DNA of 36,177 nucleotides, from positions 282-36,458 of the forward strand of contig JALUBH010000010.1 of assembly GCA_027050775.1 (NCBI GenBank), in the 5' to 3' direction. The position numbers and the translations under genes were made by a program. Below are positions 1 through 17,793 of the stretch, piece after piece (positions within the stretch are counted from its first letter, which is position 1; each line of letters begins with the position of its first letter). The notes under the pieces were generated by a model that was not told where the DNA came from, made no database searches, and was given only the letters and a program-made list of their open reading frames with translations. Source of the stretch: Campylobacteraceae bacterium. Lineage in GTDB: Bacteria > Campylobacterota > Campylobacteria > Campylobacterales > Sulfurospirillaceae.

Positions 1-108
1 TATTACTTCTTTGAGTATATTTTTAAACTCTGCAGTAATATCATCAAGAGAAGTAATCTCTCCTGATGCTAATTGTTTTTTTAACTCTTCATGGTTGATT
101 AAGCTCAT
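1..108 (-). CDS. IS256-family transposase, N-terminal fragment (cut by window edge)
   Basis: The visible 36 residues start MSLINHEELKKQLASGEI and continue through an acidic, helical stretch ending in KNILKEVI. This resembles the N-terminus of IS256 (Mutator-type) transposases, where a QL.SG.. motif precedes the conserved helix before the catalytic core. The DDE catalytic residues are not in the window. The gene is incomplete because the sequence stops, not because of a stop codon. A second copy of the same start is at the right end. The family call is inference from a short N-terminus, but the paired terminal repeats make an insertion sequence secure. Confidence 0.75.
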   Translation of the reverse strand, partial: MSLINHEELKKQLASGEITSLDDITAEFKNILKEVI

Positions 109-193
109 ATGTAAATCCTTATAAATAATTCACTTGGTTAGTTTATCAAATGAATCTAGTTTTTAAGGTTTACACAGTTAGATTTACAGTCTC
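1..193 (-). mobile_element. IS256-like insertion sequence, 5' end only (left copy)
   Basis: This is the first 193 bases of an insertion sequence read leftward off the window edge. The outer end begins with GAGACTGTAAATCTAACTGT (reverse complement of 174-193), and the same terminal sequence occurs at 36051-36070 in the opposite orientation. An 85-base untranslated leader separates the terminal repeat from the transposase start. Compared with the right copy it differs by a one-base indel and a few substitutions, so the two are related but not identical. Family assignment rests on the transposase N-terminus and the terminal repeat style; the rest of the element lies outside the window. The target duplication cannot be checked because only one end is visible. 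Confidence 0.8.
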
Positions 194-199
194 GACATA

Positions 200-766
200 T
201 CAGTAATAGCATTCTATATCAACTTCTTCTACATCTCCTCCAGCAAAAATATGAAGCACTAAAACCTCTATTTCAAAATCAAATTTTCTCTTTTTTGTCC
301 TCAGCGATAGTATGGAAATAGGATATATTCTAAAACCACTTTGTGTATCTTTTAATTTCTTAAAAGTCTCCAAATTTACCCAAAAATTACTGAATTTTCT
401 TCCAAAGATTGAGCTTTTTGGTACATTTTCAGTCTCAAAATTACGACATCCGACAACTATGGTGTTTGGTTTATATGCTTTTGCAAGTCTGCTTATCTGT
501 GAAGCTTTATGCTGTCTGTCTGCATCCATTGTAACAAAACTTCCAAACCCTAACTCTTTTGCTTTTTTAGCACCGCTTAGTATAGCTTCGCCTTTACCAA
601 GATTTTTTGGGTGACTTAAGAGTATGATGTTGGGATTTTCAACTTCTATCGCCTTGTTTGAGCCATCATCAACCACTATAAGAGTATATCCGTACTTTAG
701 CACATCTTCTATGACCTCAGATATATAAGGTGAGTTATAGACTGGAATTACAACGCAAATATTCAT
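200..766 (-). CDS. GT2 family glycosyltransferase, probably truncated at the C-terminus by the IS (apeJ-like)
   Basis: This 188-residue protein has the GT-A fold signature of family 2 enzymes: N-terminal CVVIPVYN, then VVDDGS, NLGKGEAI, the metal/nucleotide motif TMDADRQH (DADRQH in place of the usual DADGQH), and DTQSGFRIYP followed by FDFEIEVL. Such proteins transfer sugars from nucleotide- or polyprenyl-linked donors at the inner membrane. The frame ends at ECYY, where relatives normally continue with a Pro-rich RVSHF-type segment and often an acyltransferase domain. The stop codon (200-202) is only 6 bases from the insertion sequence end at 193. I infer that the insertion removed the 3' part of the gene. 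Its ATG overlaps the stop of the upstream dehydratase gene (ATGA at 763-766), so the two are translationally coupled. Confidence 0.75.
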   Translation of the reverse strand: MNICVVIPVYNSPYISEVIEDVLKYGYTLIVVDDGSNKAIEVENPNIILLSHPKNLGKGEAILSGAKKAKELGFGSFVTMDADRQHKASQISRLAKAYKPNTIVVGCRNFETENVPKSSIFGRKFSNFWVNLETFKKLKDTQSGFRIYPISILSLRTKKRKFDFEIEVLVLHIFAGGDVEEVDIECYY

Positions 767-1047
767 AAAATAAAACTTGCCACACTATCATTACTACTAA
801 AAACCTTATACTTGCTGCCATCTCTTTTATATGTCAGTATTTCATTTGGCTTAACCAGTTTTAAAAATTTTGCTCTCTTTATGGATCGAATTTCAACATC
901 AAAAATCTCACTAACTATCTCAAAATGTATAAAACCGGGCAATATCGGTTTTGTTGGAAAATGAGCCTTAAATATAGAATGATTTTCATCGCTAAGCTGC
1001 ACAACAGCTTCATTGTCATCTTTAAATTTTAAATCATACAAATTCAT
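763..1047 (-). CDS. hot-dog fold 3-hydroxyacyl-ACP dehydratase-like protein (ApeI/FabZ-like)
   Basis: This 94-residue protein carries the FabA/FabZ-type active-site motif AHFPTKPILPGFIHFEI (around residues 30-46), where the His is the expected catalytic residue. The reading frame could start 24 bases earlier at a TTG (1071), but no Shine-Dalgarno precedes it; ATG 1047 follows a GGA at about 10 bases and is preferred. Short stand-alone dehydratases of this type act on ACP-bound polyene intermediates in aryl-polyene clusters (ApeI), and there the next gene is the glycosyl/acyltransferase apeJ, as here. The rest of such a cluster is not in the window. Ordinary fatty-acid FabZ is less likely because it is longer (about 145 residues) and sits with lpx genes. 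Confidence 0.65.
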   Translation of the reverse strand: MNLYDLKFKDDNEAVVQLSDENHSIFKAHFPTKPILPGFIHFEIVSEIFDVEIRSIKRAKFLKLVKPNEILTYKRDGSKYKVFSSNDSVASFIL

Positions 1048-1071
1048 CAATGCACATCCAACACCTCTCAA

Positions 1072-1155
1072 ATTTATTTGTATCTTATCTAATAAAGGTA
1101 TAATTCTCTCTTTATAATTCTACCAAAATACTTTTTTGCACTCTCTAGGAATCAC
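1072..1155 (+). promoter_or_regulatory. divergent promoter region upstream of the SulP gene
   Basis: This 84-base gap separates the dehydratase gene (minus) from the SulP gene (plus). Two exact TATAAT hexamers read on the plus strand, at 1099-1104 and 1113-1118, either of which could be a -10 box for the SulP gene. Neither has a good -35 at 17 bases, which is common for sigma-70 promoters of this phylum. A Shine-Dalgarno TAGGA at about 1147 precedes the ATG. I see no clear promoter for the minus-strand pair. Confidence 0.4.
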
Positions 1156-2637
1156 ATGTTTACTCTGAAAAATTATGATACGACCAATACGAAAAACGAC
1201 ATACTCTCCGGCATAGTTGTTGCAGTTGCTCTTGTGCCTGAAGCTATAGCTTTTGCATTAGTTGCCGGATTTAGCCCTCTCGTTGGGCTCTATACTGCTT
1301 TTATGCTTGGTCTAGTTACGGCCTTAATAGGTGGAAAACCTGGTATGATTAGTGGAGCTACCGGCTCCATGGTTGTGGTTATGGTTTCACTTGCATCAAC
1401 TCATGGCATAAGTTATGTTCTATGGGCAACCATACTCACAGGAATCATACAAATAGCAATAGGTCTAGCAAAACTTGGCAAATTTATAAGATTTGTTCCT
1501 CAACCGGCAATCTATGGCTTTGTCAATGGTTTGGCTATTGTTATAGCTATGAGTCAATTTCAATTTTTTAAAAATAGTGATTATTTGATGTATATTTTAG
1601 TTGCATCCACTATGCTCATAATGTACTTTTTACCAAAATTTACAAAAGCGGTACCAGCTGGTTTGGTCTCCATTGTACTTTTAACTCTAGTGGTTTATTT
1701 TACTGGATTGGATACAAAAACTGTAGCAGATTTGGGAAATATTAGTGGAAGTTTGCCCTCTTTTTCAATCCCTGCAGCACCTTTTGATTTTAAAACATTT
1801 AAAATCATACTTCCATATTCTATTATTTTGGCATTGGTCGGTTTGATTGAATCTTTACTTACACTCTCGGTTTTGGATGAAATGAGCGGCAAAAGGGGAA
1901 GTGGAAACAAAGAATGTATAGCACAAGGTATCGGAAATACAACTTGTGGCTTCTTTGGCGGTATGGCAGGATGTGCGATGATAGGTCAATCTATCATAAA
2001 TTTTACCTCAGGTGGATTGACAAGACTCTCAAGTGCAACTGCTGCGATTTTACTCATCACTTTTGTAGTATCACTTTCAAGTATCATAGGCATCATACCG
2101 ATAGCTGTTTTGGTGGGCATTATGTTTATGGTTTCGTTAGAAACTTTTGAGTGGGCAAGCGTAAACAGACTAAGAAAAATGCATAAAGCAGATGCCTTCA
2201 TACTCATAACCGTAACACTTATAACCATATTTTTTGATCTAGCTGTTGCTGTTATAGCAGGTGTGATAATATCTGCTCTTGTCTTTGCATACCAACAAGC
2301 CAGGCTATCAAAGCGGATACATGTAGAGAGTGACGGAACTAAGGTTTACAAGCTAGAGGGTCCACTGTTTTTTGGCTCTGCAGTACAGTTTAACAATGAT
2401 ATTTTTGATGTAAAAAATGATCCAAAAAATGTCGTTATTGACTTCAGTAACACTAGAGTTATGGACTCAAGCGGAGTCGAAGCTATAGATAAAATAACTA
2501 AAAAATATACTCAGCAAGGCAAAAGTCTAAAGCTAAGATATCTTAGCGATGACTGCATAGATGCCTTGCAAAATGCAGGTAAATACTGCACTCACGAGAT
2601 AGATAATCCAACTTATAAAGTTGTTAGAGATTTTTAA
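1156..2637 (+). CDS. SulP/SLC26-family anion transporter with C-terminal STAS domain
   Basis: The 493-residue protein is an inner-membrane SulP permease. The N-terminus has the family pattern ILSGIVVAVALVPEAIAFAL followed by GLYTAF and GKPGMISGATGSM, and there are about a dozen hydrophobic segments up to residue 380. The last 100 residues form a STAS domain with VVIDFSNTRVMDSSGVEAI; DSSG matches the phospho-acceptor loop of STAS/anti-sigma-antagonist domains. SulP proteins carry sulfate, bicarbonate, dicarboxylates or other anions, and substrate cannot be told here. The short length, without long hydrophilic insertions, is typical of bacterial members. The 3' end overlaps the convergent MscS gene by 14 bases. 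The start has TAGGA 5 bases upstream. Confidence 0.9.
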   Translation: MFTLKNYDTTNTKNDILSGIVVAVALVPEAIAFALVAGFSPLVGLYTAFMLGLVTALIGGKPGMISGATGSMVVVMVSLASTHGISYVLWATILTGIIQIAIGLAKLGKFIRFVPQPAIYGFVNGLAIVIAMSQFQFFKNSDYLMYILVASTMLIMYFLPKFTKAVPAGLVSIVLLTLVVYFTGLDTKTVADLGNISGSLPSFSIPAAPFDFKTFKIILPYSIILALVGLIESLLTLSVLDEMSGKRGSGNKECIAQGIGNTTCGFFGGMAGCAMIGQSIINFTSGGLTRLSSATAAILLITFVVSLSSIIGIIPIAVLVGIMFMVSLETFEWASVNRLRKMHKADAFILITVTLITIFFDLAVAVIAGVIISALVFAYQQARLSKRIHVESDGTKVYKLEGPLFFGSAVQFNNDIFDVKNDPKNVVIDFSNTRVMDSSGVEAIDKITKKYTQQGKSLKLRYLSDDCIDALQNAGKYCTHEIDNPTYKVVRDF

Positions 2638-4450
2638 TAGAGGCTTGAAAATTTATATCTTTGTCTATGCTTTTTATATGCAAGTCTTGCTGTGGAAATG
2701 GTATCTCTATGTTGTTGGCATAAAGAGCGTTATATACCAAAATCAAAAATCTTGAAGCCGTTCTTTTAGGATACAGAGTCTCAGGGCCTTTTATCCACAC
2801 AAAAAGCTCAAAATCGACGCTGCTATTTCCCATACTTACCATTATAACCCTAGTATGCCTTTTGGTATTATCCACGATGTCTTTGAAGCCACTTTTTTTA
2901 ATAGCATCTTTTACCACCTCCGATACTTTTTCCGGTTTTGTTCCATAAGCTACACCAAAAGGAATCTGAAACCTTCTGATATTGTCATTCATGGTCCAGT
3001 TTATTACATTGTTTTGAATAAAATTTTGATTTGGGACTATTACATCTATATTTGAGTTTGTGTTTATAGTAGTTGAACGCATATTTATACCCGTCACATG
3101 ACCTCTTAATTCATTTGAAAGCTCTATATAGTCGCCTATCTTAATACTCCTTTCAAACATCAAAATTATACCTGATATAAAGTTTGAAACTATATTTTGC
3201 AAACCAAAACCTATGCCTACAGAGAGTGCGCCTGCTACTAAACCGATAGATGAAAGGTTAATTCCAAGAACATTTAAGGCTAATATAAAAGCTATAACTA
3301 TAATCACATAGTAGCCTAAATTTGAAAAAATTGTACGGGTTGTTGAGTTTATAGAACTGATATTTTGAGTGACTCTTTTTATATTTATTTTATAAAAACC
3401 GCCAATATAAAATCCAAAGATAAATATCAATATTGAGATTATAATCTTCATGATGCTTATTGGACTATTGTTTATATTAAACAACGGATTTGTAACAAAA
3501 CTCCATAAAAAAACAAATATATTTTGAACTTCACGCGTGGTAGAAATCGTCATCACATTTATCGATCCAAGGTAGTATTTTTCCATGCTATTTAAAAGAG
3601 AGTCGGCTTCTTGGTTTATTGATTTTCCAAGCTCTAGTTTTTTGGTCAAGATTAAAATCTGTTTTGCCGTATCAAAAGCTTTTTTATCTTTTTTTACAAG
3701 TCTTGCTGAAAACTTTAAAAAGATAAAGTCAGCCATACTTTTGAGCGTATCTTGATATTCTTTTGTTCTGTATTTTATCAAATTTGTAATTTTTGTAATT
3801 TTCTTCTTCGAGTCATTAAGAAACTCTAGCCTCTCTTTTTCAACCTCTAATTTACTAATCTCATTTTTTATCTTTTTTGACTCTTCTTTGTACTCTTTTA
3901 TGTTTTGATTGTACAGGACTTTATTAAAATCTATATTTTTGGCCGATTGATTTAGCAAAGATACGATAGATTTCATATTATCATGGACAAAATTAATCTG
4001 TTTTTCATATAAGTTTTTTGTTTTAAAATAAAAAGACTCTTGCAATTGTAGAGTCAAAAGAGAGGATTTACCATCTTTTGTATCTCTTATCTCCTCTTTA
4101 AGTGTCCTGATTTTTTGCTTAATTCTTTGTGCTTTTTCATTCAAAGCACTCTTCCTTGCAGCATTTTGCATATATAAAACAAAAAGATTTTCATACTCTT
4201 TATATGTTTTTGGCAGCTTGATTTTTTTGGGTTTTTTACTTTTTTTTATATCTATATTTATAAGCTTATTTAGCAAAACTTTTTGCAATAAAGTTTCATC
4301 ATTATTTTTAGCAGAATGAGAAATGTGTGCAAGAAGTATTTTATATGTCGTTTGATTGGCATCTATAAGTGTGTTATTTACATCTGAAGCATACATAGAT
4401 GAAAGTAGAGGTAATAAAACAAAACAAAACCGAATAAAAGAAAAAATCAA
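2624..4450 (-). CDS. large MscS-family mechanosensitive channel with periplasmic coiled-coil region
   Basis: The 608-residue product starts with a hydrophobic signal-like segment (residues 1-21, ending SSMYASD), followed by about 280 mostly charged residues rich in Lys/Glu with heptad character, then transmembrane segments near 335-355 and 380-400. The MscS pore helix follows (GLVAGALSVGIGFGLQNIVS), then the beta domain starting ERSIKIGDYIEL. This is the architecture of MscK/YbdG-like large channels, which release solutes on hypo-osmotic shock. The start is a TTG at 4450, just after an in-frame TAG, with no obvious ribosome binding site. It begins 16 bases after the chemoreceptor stop, so coupling to that gene is likely. 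The next Met (residue 19) would delete the signal segment, so TTG is preferred. Confidence 0.85.
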   Translation of the reverse strand: MIFSFIRFCFVLLPLLSSMYASDVNNTLIDANQTTYKILLAHISHSAKNNDETLLQKVLLNKLINIDIKKSKKPKKIKLPKTYKEYENLFVLYMQNAARKSALNEKAQRIKQKIRTLKEEIRDTKDGKSSLLTLQLQESFYFKTKNLYEKQINFVHDNMKSIVSLLNQSAKNIDFNKVLYNQNIKEYKEESKKIKNEISKLEVEKERLEFLNDSKKKITKITNLIKYRTKEYQDTLKSMADFIFLKFSARLVKKDKKAFDTAKQILILTKKLELGKSINQEADSLLNSMEKYYLGSINVMTISTTREVQNIFVFLWSFVTNPLFNINNSPISIMKIIISILIFIFGFYIGGFYKINIKRVTQNISSINSTTRTIFSNLGYYVIIVIAFILALNVLGINLSSIGLVAGALSVGIGFGLQNIVSNFISGIILMFERSIKIGDYIELSNELRGHVTGINMRSTTINTNSNIDVIVPNQNFIQNNVINWTMNDNIRRFQIPFGVAYGTKPEKVSEVVKDAIKKSGFKDIVDNTKRHTRVIMVSMGNSSVDFELFVWIKGPETLYPKRTASRFLILVYNALYANNIEIPFPQQDLHIKSIDKDINFQASIKNL

Positions 4451-4466
4451 TTCAATCTACAATTTT

Positions 4467-5549
4467 TTATTTTCTGTGATTTATAAAGGCATTATAAAGT
4501 TCTTCAAAGGCTACTTCGCTTGAATTTTCCACACTTTTCATCAACTCAATAGTTTTATAATGCTCACCATTTTTCCAGAATCCGATAGCCTCTTTTATGC
4601 CTTGATGAACATTTGCATGGTGTGAGTTCACACTGTTTATAACCGAACTCTCTTCTTTAATTTTTTCTTTAGAATCTGCAAACCATTGGTTAAAAGCACA
4701 AGAATGCTCATCTGTAATAGTTGGATTTTCATTATTTATAAAAGCATTATATGCCAAAAGCTTTAACAATATATGATCAACCTTACCATTACCAATACCA
4801 ATCTCATTTGTGATATTTTCCGTAATATCTTTGATCCTGTGTGAATTTCCTATGACAAATTCCAGCTCCATAAAAAAATCAGATAGAATTTTGGATATCT
4901 TATCTGTATTGACTCTGAAAAGTTCAGAAATATCCTGTATCTCCGATGTATTTTGTTTTAATTGACCTATGCTAATCTCAACTTCTTGAGTGGCTTTTTG
5001 TGTGCGCTCAGCCAATTTTCTAACTTCATCAGCGACAACCGCAAATCCTCTTCCATGTTCACCAGCTCTTGCTGCTTCTATGGCTGCATTTAGGGCTAGT
5101 AGATTTGTTTGGTCTGATATATCCTTTATGAGGTTAATGATATCACCTATTGAAGTAACACTGTCGTTTAATGAGTTTGTTCCATTGTCAAGATTTGTAG
5201 CCTCTTGTGCTATTTGATCAATCGAACTAGTTATGTTTTCACCTTTGGATTGAACAGTCGAAATTCTTCTATTTGTTTTTTCATTTATACTACTTGCATC
5301 TGCTAGCGATTCAACCGAACCGGTTAAAATCTCTTTTACAAAACCAACGCCGCTTTTATAAGATTTTAAAAGCATCTGTATAATTTGATCTCTTACTTCA
5401 TCTTCACTGCTTTTTTCATCAAAATTACTATTTCGAAATGTATCAACCTGTGACTGTAATTTCTCCACCTCCTCCACAAGTTTACTATTCTCTTTTTCAA
5501 GCTCAACAATCTTCTCTCTCTCAGAATCACAATTTGAAAAAAAACCCAT
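4467..5549 (-). CDS. cytoplasmic methyl-accepting chemotaxis protein with C-terminal CZB zinc-binding domain (TlpD-like)
   Basis: The 360-residue chemoreceptor has no transmembrane segment. Residues 1-45 are a coiled coil ([20 protein letters not shown]...). The central region contains the MCP signalling hairpin with [20 protein letters not shown] and [15 protein letters not shown], which contacts CheA/CheW. The last about 105 residues are a CZB domain: His in VDHILLK, Cys in [10 protein letters not shown], and two His in HHANVHQ give the 3His/1Cys zinc set. CZB receptors such as H. pylori TlpD sense zinc-linked oxidants and energy state. A longer frame exists to 5603, but ATG 5549 has GGAGG at 5 bases, and a strong promoter lies within the longer frame, so 5549 is the start. 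The MscS gene follows by 16 bases. Confidence 0.9.
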   Translation of the reverse strand: MGFFSNCDSEREKIVELEKENSKLVEEVEKLQSQVDTFRNSNFDEKSSEDEVRDQIIQMLLKSYKSGVGFVKEILTGSVESLADASSINEKTNRRISTVQSKGENITSSIDQIAQEATNLDNGTNSLNDSVTSIGDIINLIKDISDQTNLLALNAAIEAARAGEHGRGFAVVADEVRKLAERTQKATQEVEISIGQLKQNTSEIQDISELFRVNTDKISKILSDFFMELEFVIGNSHRIKDITENITNEIGIGNGKVDHILLKLLAYNAFINNENPTITDEHSCAFNQWFADSKEKIKEESSVINSVNSHHANVHQGIKEAIGFWKNGEHYKTIELMKSVENSSEVAFEELYNAFINHRK

Positions 5550-5574
5550 CTCAACCTCCAAAATTTTATCTAGT

Positions 5575-5603
5575 ATTATACATTTTTTTACAAATAATAT
5601 CAA
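5575..5603 (-). promoter_or_regulatory. sigma-70 promoter for the chemoreceptor gene
   Basis: On the minus strand, TTGATA (5598-5603) and TATAAT (5575-5580) are separated by exactly 17 bases. This is one mismatch from full consensus. The predicted start of transcription is near 5568, about 20 bases before the ATG at 5549, leaving room for the GGAGG ribosome binding site. Confidence 0.75.
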
Positions 5604-5643
5604 AATATGTTAGAATTTTTATGTATTTAGTATCTTTTAGCAG

Positions 5644-5720
5644 TGGTGTCCCGGACGAGATTCGAACTCATGACCTCTTGATTAGGAATCAAGTGCTCTA
5701 TCCTGCTGAGCTACCGGGAC
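5644..5720 (-). tRNA. tRNA-Arg(CCT)
   Basis: The reverse complement folds as a 77-base tRNA. The acceptor stem is GTCCCGG/CCGGGAC, the T arm carries GTTCGAATC, and the anticodon stem CTTGA/TCAAG closes the loop TTCCTAA, giving anticodon CCT. Discriminator A and the CCA end are encoded (5644-5646). It is the last gene of the co-directional translation block, 56 bases after fusA and beyond a hairpin. Confidence 0.95.
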
Positions 5721-5731
5721 ATAGAGATAAG

Positions 5732-5763
5732 AACCGGACTATCCCAAAGTGGGATGCCCGGTT
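5732..5763 (-). terminator. hairpin after fusA (terminator or processing site)
   Basis: Outer stem AACCGG/CCGGTT (5732-5737 with 5758-5763) and inner stem ATCCCA/TGGGAT (5741-5746 with 5750-5755) with an AAG loop form a two-part hairpin directly after the fusA stop. There is no strong U tract on the minus strand, so it may be an attenuator or RNA-processing hairpin between fusA and tRNA-Arg rather than a full stop. Confidence 0.5.
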
Positions 5764-5776
5764 TTAGTGCCTATTT

Positions 5777-7855
5777 TTAAGCGTTTCTCTTTTTGATAAT
5801 CTCTTCAGCAACATTTCTTGGCACTTCTTCATAATGGTCAAATTCCATTGAATATGAAGCTCTACCTTGAGTTTGACTTCTTAAATCAGTTGAGTAACCA
5901 AACATCTCTGAAAGTGGGCAGAAAGCATTTACTATCTTGTGTCCGCTTCTATCTTCCATGGAGTTAATCTGTCCTCTTCTTCTATTTAAATCGCCAATAA
6001 CATCGCCCATGAAATCTTCTGGAGTTTCAACTTCAACTTTCATCATAGGCTCAAGTATGATAGCATCTGCTTTTCTTGCACCCTCTTTAAATGCCATTGA
6101 CGCAGCTAGTTTAAATGCCATCTCAGATGAGTCAACATCGTGATAACTTCCGTCATATAGAGTGACTTTGACATCTTCAACAGGATATCCCGCTAGAACA
6201 CCACCTTGCATAGCCTCTTTAAGACCTTTATCAACAGCCGGTATGAATTCTTTTGGAATTGAACCACCTTTAATGTCATTTACAAACTCATACCCTTCGC
6301 CAGGCTCAAGTGGAGTAAGTCTGATATAAACATGTCCATACTGTCCACGACCACCAGATTGTTTTGCATATTTGTGTTCTTGAGTAACCTCTTTTTTAAT
6401 TGTCTCTCTGTACGCAACTTGAGGCTGTCCAACTTCTGCATCAACTTTGAATTCTCTAAGCATTCTATCAACCAAAATCTCTAAGTGAAGTTCACCCATT
6501 CCTGAGATAATAGTCTGACCGCTCTCTTCATCAGTTTCTACTCTAAAGCTAGGATCTTCTTGTGCTAGTTTTTGTAATGCTATACCCATTTTCTCTTGGT
6601 CAGCTTTAGTTTTTGGCTCAACCGCAACGCTGATAACAGGATCTGGAAAGTCCATCTTCTCTAAGATTACTCTATCTTTCTCACCAGCTAGCGTATCTCC
6701 TGTAAGAGTAGATTTTAATCCAACAACTGCACCTATCTCACCGGCAAATAGTTGCTTAATCTCTTCTCTTTTATTTGAATGCATCTTAAGAAGTCTTCCG
6801 ACTCTCTCTTTTTTATCTTTTGTAGTATTGTAAGTGTAGCTTCCACTCTCTAGCGTACCACGATATACTCTAACAAATGTAAGTTGACCAACAAATGGAT
6901 CAGTCATAATCTTAAATGCAAGTGCAGCAAATTCACCATCATCAGTTGATTCTACAATCGTTTCGCTACCATCTTCATATTCGCCTTTTATGGCTTCAAC
7001 TTCTGTAGGTGCCGGCATATAATCAACAACAGCATCAAGCAATGGCTGAACACCCTTGTTTTTAAACGCAGTTCCACAAAGCATAGGGACTAAAGTCATA
7101 TTCAAACATCCAGCTTTTATACCTGTTTTTATCTCTTCTTCACTCAAATTTTCACCAGCAAGGTATTTTTCCAATAACTCATCACTAGTTTCAGAGATGG
7201 ACTCTATCATATGCTCTCTATAAGCTTCTGCTTTTTCAACTAAATTTTCAGGAATATCAATAACTTCATAATGTGATCCCATAGCTGCTTCATCTTCCCA
7301 AACAAGTGCTTTCATTTTTACTAAATCAACAACACCCTTAAAGTCATCTTCCGCACCGATTGGTATCTGAATTGGCACTGGATTTGCTTTTAATCTCTCT
7401 TTTATCTGTCTCTCAACTTCATAAAAATCAGCCCCAACTCTGTCCATTTTATTTACAAAAACCATTCTTGGAACTCTATATCTATTTGCTTGTCTCCATA
7501 CGGTTTCACTTTGTGGTTGAACTCCACCAACTGCACAAAAGACTGCAACAGCGCCATCAAGAACTCTCATACTTCTTTCAACTTCAATAGTAAAGTCAAC
7601 ATGACCCGGAGTGTCTATAATATTTATTTGATGATTATCCCATTCACAAGTCGTAGCGGCACTTGTAATAGTAATCCCTCTTTCTTTTTCTTGATCCATC
7701 CAGTCCATTGTAGCTGCACCATCATGAACTTCTCCAATCTTGTGCGAAATTCCTGTATAAAAAAGAATTCTTTCTGTTGTTGTAGTTTTGCCGGCATCAA
7801 TATGCGCAGCAATTCCAATATTTCTAACCATATTTATAGGATGTTTTCTTGACAT
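5777..7855 (-). CDS. fusA: translation elongation factor G (EF-G)
   Basis: The 692-residue GTPase catalyses ribosomal translocation and, with RRF, ribosome recycling in the cytoplasm. All GTP-binding motifs are present: P loop [13 protein letters not shown] (about residues 17-29), switch motif [13 protein letters not shown], and NKMD. Domains II to V follow, including the domain IV sequence YGHVYIRL. Length is normal for bacterial EF-G. The start has GGGAGA 6 bases upstream. It follows rpsG by 12 bases, the classical str operon order rpsL-rpsG-fusA. tuf is not next to it and sits instead at the head of the same block, as tufB does in E. coli. Confidence 0.98.
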   Translation of the reverse strand: MSRKHPINMVRNIGIAAHIDAGKTTTTERILFYTGISHKIGEVHDGAATMDWMDQEKERGITITSAATTCEWDNHQINIIDTPGHVDFTIEVERSMRVLDGAVAVFCAVGGVQPQSETVWRQANRYRVPRMVFVNKMDRVGADFYEVERQIKERLKANPVPIQIPIGAEDDFKGVVDLVKMKALVWEDEAAMGSHYEVIDIPENLVEKAEAYREHMIESISETSDELLEKYLAGENLSEEEIKTGIKAGCLNMTLVPMLCGTAFKNKGVQPLLDAVVDYMPAPTEVEAIKGEYEDGSETIVESTDDGEFAALAFKIMTDPFVGQLTFVRVYRGTLESGSYTYNTTKDKKERVGRLLKMHSNKREEIKQLFAGEIGAVVGLKSTLTGDTLAGEKDRVILEKMDFPDPVISVAVEPKTKADQEKMGIALQKLAQEDPSFRVETDEESGQTIISGMGELHLEILVDRMLREFKVDAEVGQPQVAYRETIKKEVTQEHKYAKQSGGRGQYGHVYIRLTPLEPGEGYEFVNDIKGGSIPKEFIPAVDKGLKEAMQGGVLAGYPVEDVKVTLYDGSYHDVDSSEMAFKLAASMAFKEGARKADAIILEPMMKVEVETPEDFMGDVIGDLNRRRGQINSMEDRSGHKIVNAFCPLSEMFGYSTDLRSQTQGRASYSMEFDHYEEVPRNVAEEIIKKRNA

Positions 7856-7867
7856 AATATCTCCCTT

Positions 7868-8499
<632 letters not shown>

Positions 8500-8871
8500 T
8501 TATTTTGGTTTTTTAGTACCGTACTTACTTCTTGCAACTGTTCTGTTTGCAACTCCGGCAGTATCTAGTGCACCACGAACGATATGATACTTAACACCAG
8601 GTAAATCCTTTACCCTTCCGCCTCTTACTAGAACTATCGAGTGCTCTTGGAGGTTATGACCCTCTCCACCTATATAGCTAATAACTTCAAAGCCACTAGT
8701 TAGTCTAACTTTGGCAACTTTTCTCAAAGCTGAGTTTGGTTTTTTTGGAGTAGTTGTATAAACTCTCGTACAAACCCCTCTTCTTTGAGGACAACTGACC
8801 AATGCAGGTGATTTTGATTTTTTGATCACCTTTTTTCTCTCTTTTCTTACCAATTGGTTGATTGTTGGCAC
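8500..8871 (-). CDS. rpsL: 30S ribosomal protein S12
   Basis: The 123-residue protein is a complete S12, a decoding-centre protein that contacts the A site. It starts [14 protein letters not shown] and has [12 protein letters not shown], with Lys43, and GGRVKDLPG, with Lys88. Both lysines are the wild-type, streptomycin-sensitive residues. The loop [13 protein letters not shown] and the following [11 protein letters not shown] are conserved. AAGGA precedes the ATG. It is the first gene after the rpoC terminator, so it probably has its own promoter in the 8872-8976 gap. Confidence 0.98.
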   Translation of the reverse strand: MPTINQLVRKERKKVIKKSKSPALVSCPQRRGVCTRVYTTTPKKPNSALRKVAKVRLTSGFEVISYIGGEGHNLQEHSIVLVRGGRVKDLPGVKYHIVRGALDTAGVANRTVARSKYGTKKPK

Positions 8872-8920
8872 ATTTTTTCCTTATATATTTTTCCTATCGC
8901 AATACAATAACCAAAATTTG

Positions 8921-8932
8921 GCAGTATACTGC
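8921..8932 (-). promoter_or_regulatory. palindromic TATACT -10 candidate upstream of rpsL
   Basis: GCAGTATACTGC is a perfect 12-base palindrome 50 bases before the rpsL ATG, after the rpoC terminator. It contains TATACT, one mismatch from the -10 consensus, on both strands because it is palindromic. There is no convincing -35. It may be the promoter restarting transcription for rpsL-rpsG-fusA, possibly with an operator overlapping the -10. Confidence 0.4.
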
Positions 8933-8976
8933 GATGAAGCCTGCTATTTTATTTAAAAACAGCTTAAAAGATGGTT

Positions 8977-9003
8977 AAAAGAGGGTATAAACTTATACCC
9001 TCT
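8977..9003 (-). terminator. rho-independent terminator after rpoC
   Basis: AGAGGGTATAA (8980-8990) pairs with TTATACCCTCT (8993-9003). In practice this is a 10-base-pair stem with a four-base loop. On the minus strand it starts 5 bases after the rpoC stop and is followed by TTTTAA. This is the best intrinsic terminator shape in the block and would separate the rpoBC transcript from rpsL-rpsG-fusA. Confidence 0.75.
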
Positions 9004-9008
9004 TGTTT

Positions 9009-17713
<8,705 letters not shown>

Positions 17714-17764
17714 CTACATAATTTGTAGAAATTTTAACGACTAATTGGTTTCCCGTCATAAGTC

Positions 17765-17785
17765 TTGGGGAGAAAAACTCCCCAA
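17765..17785 (-). promoter_or_regulatory. attenuator-like hairpin between rplL and rpoB
   Basis: TTGGGGAG/CTCCCCAA closes a five-base loop directly after the rplL stop. There is no U tract after it on the minus strand. In E. coli the rplL-rpoB spacer has a partial terminator and an RNase III site that set the ratio of r-protein to RNA polymerase expression; this hairpin sits in the equivalent place. Confidence 0.55.
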
Positions 17786-17793
17786 AGGTTGGC

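Noticed and set aside
5550-5603. Longer chemoreceptor N-terminus starting at 5603
   Set aside because: A promoter with a perfect -10 overlaps that region and GGAGG supports the ATG at 5549.
7490-7852. 120-residue plus-strand frame over the start of fusA
   Set aside because: It is opposite the conserved GTPase domain of EF-G and lacks any ribosome binding site or family resemblance.
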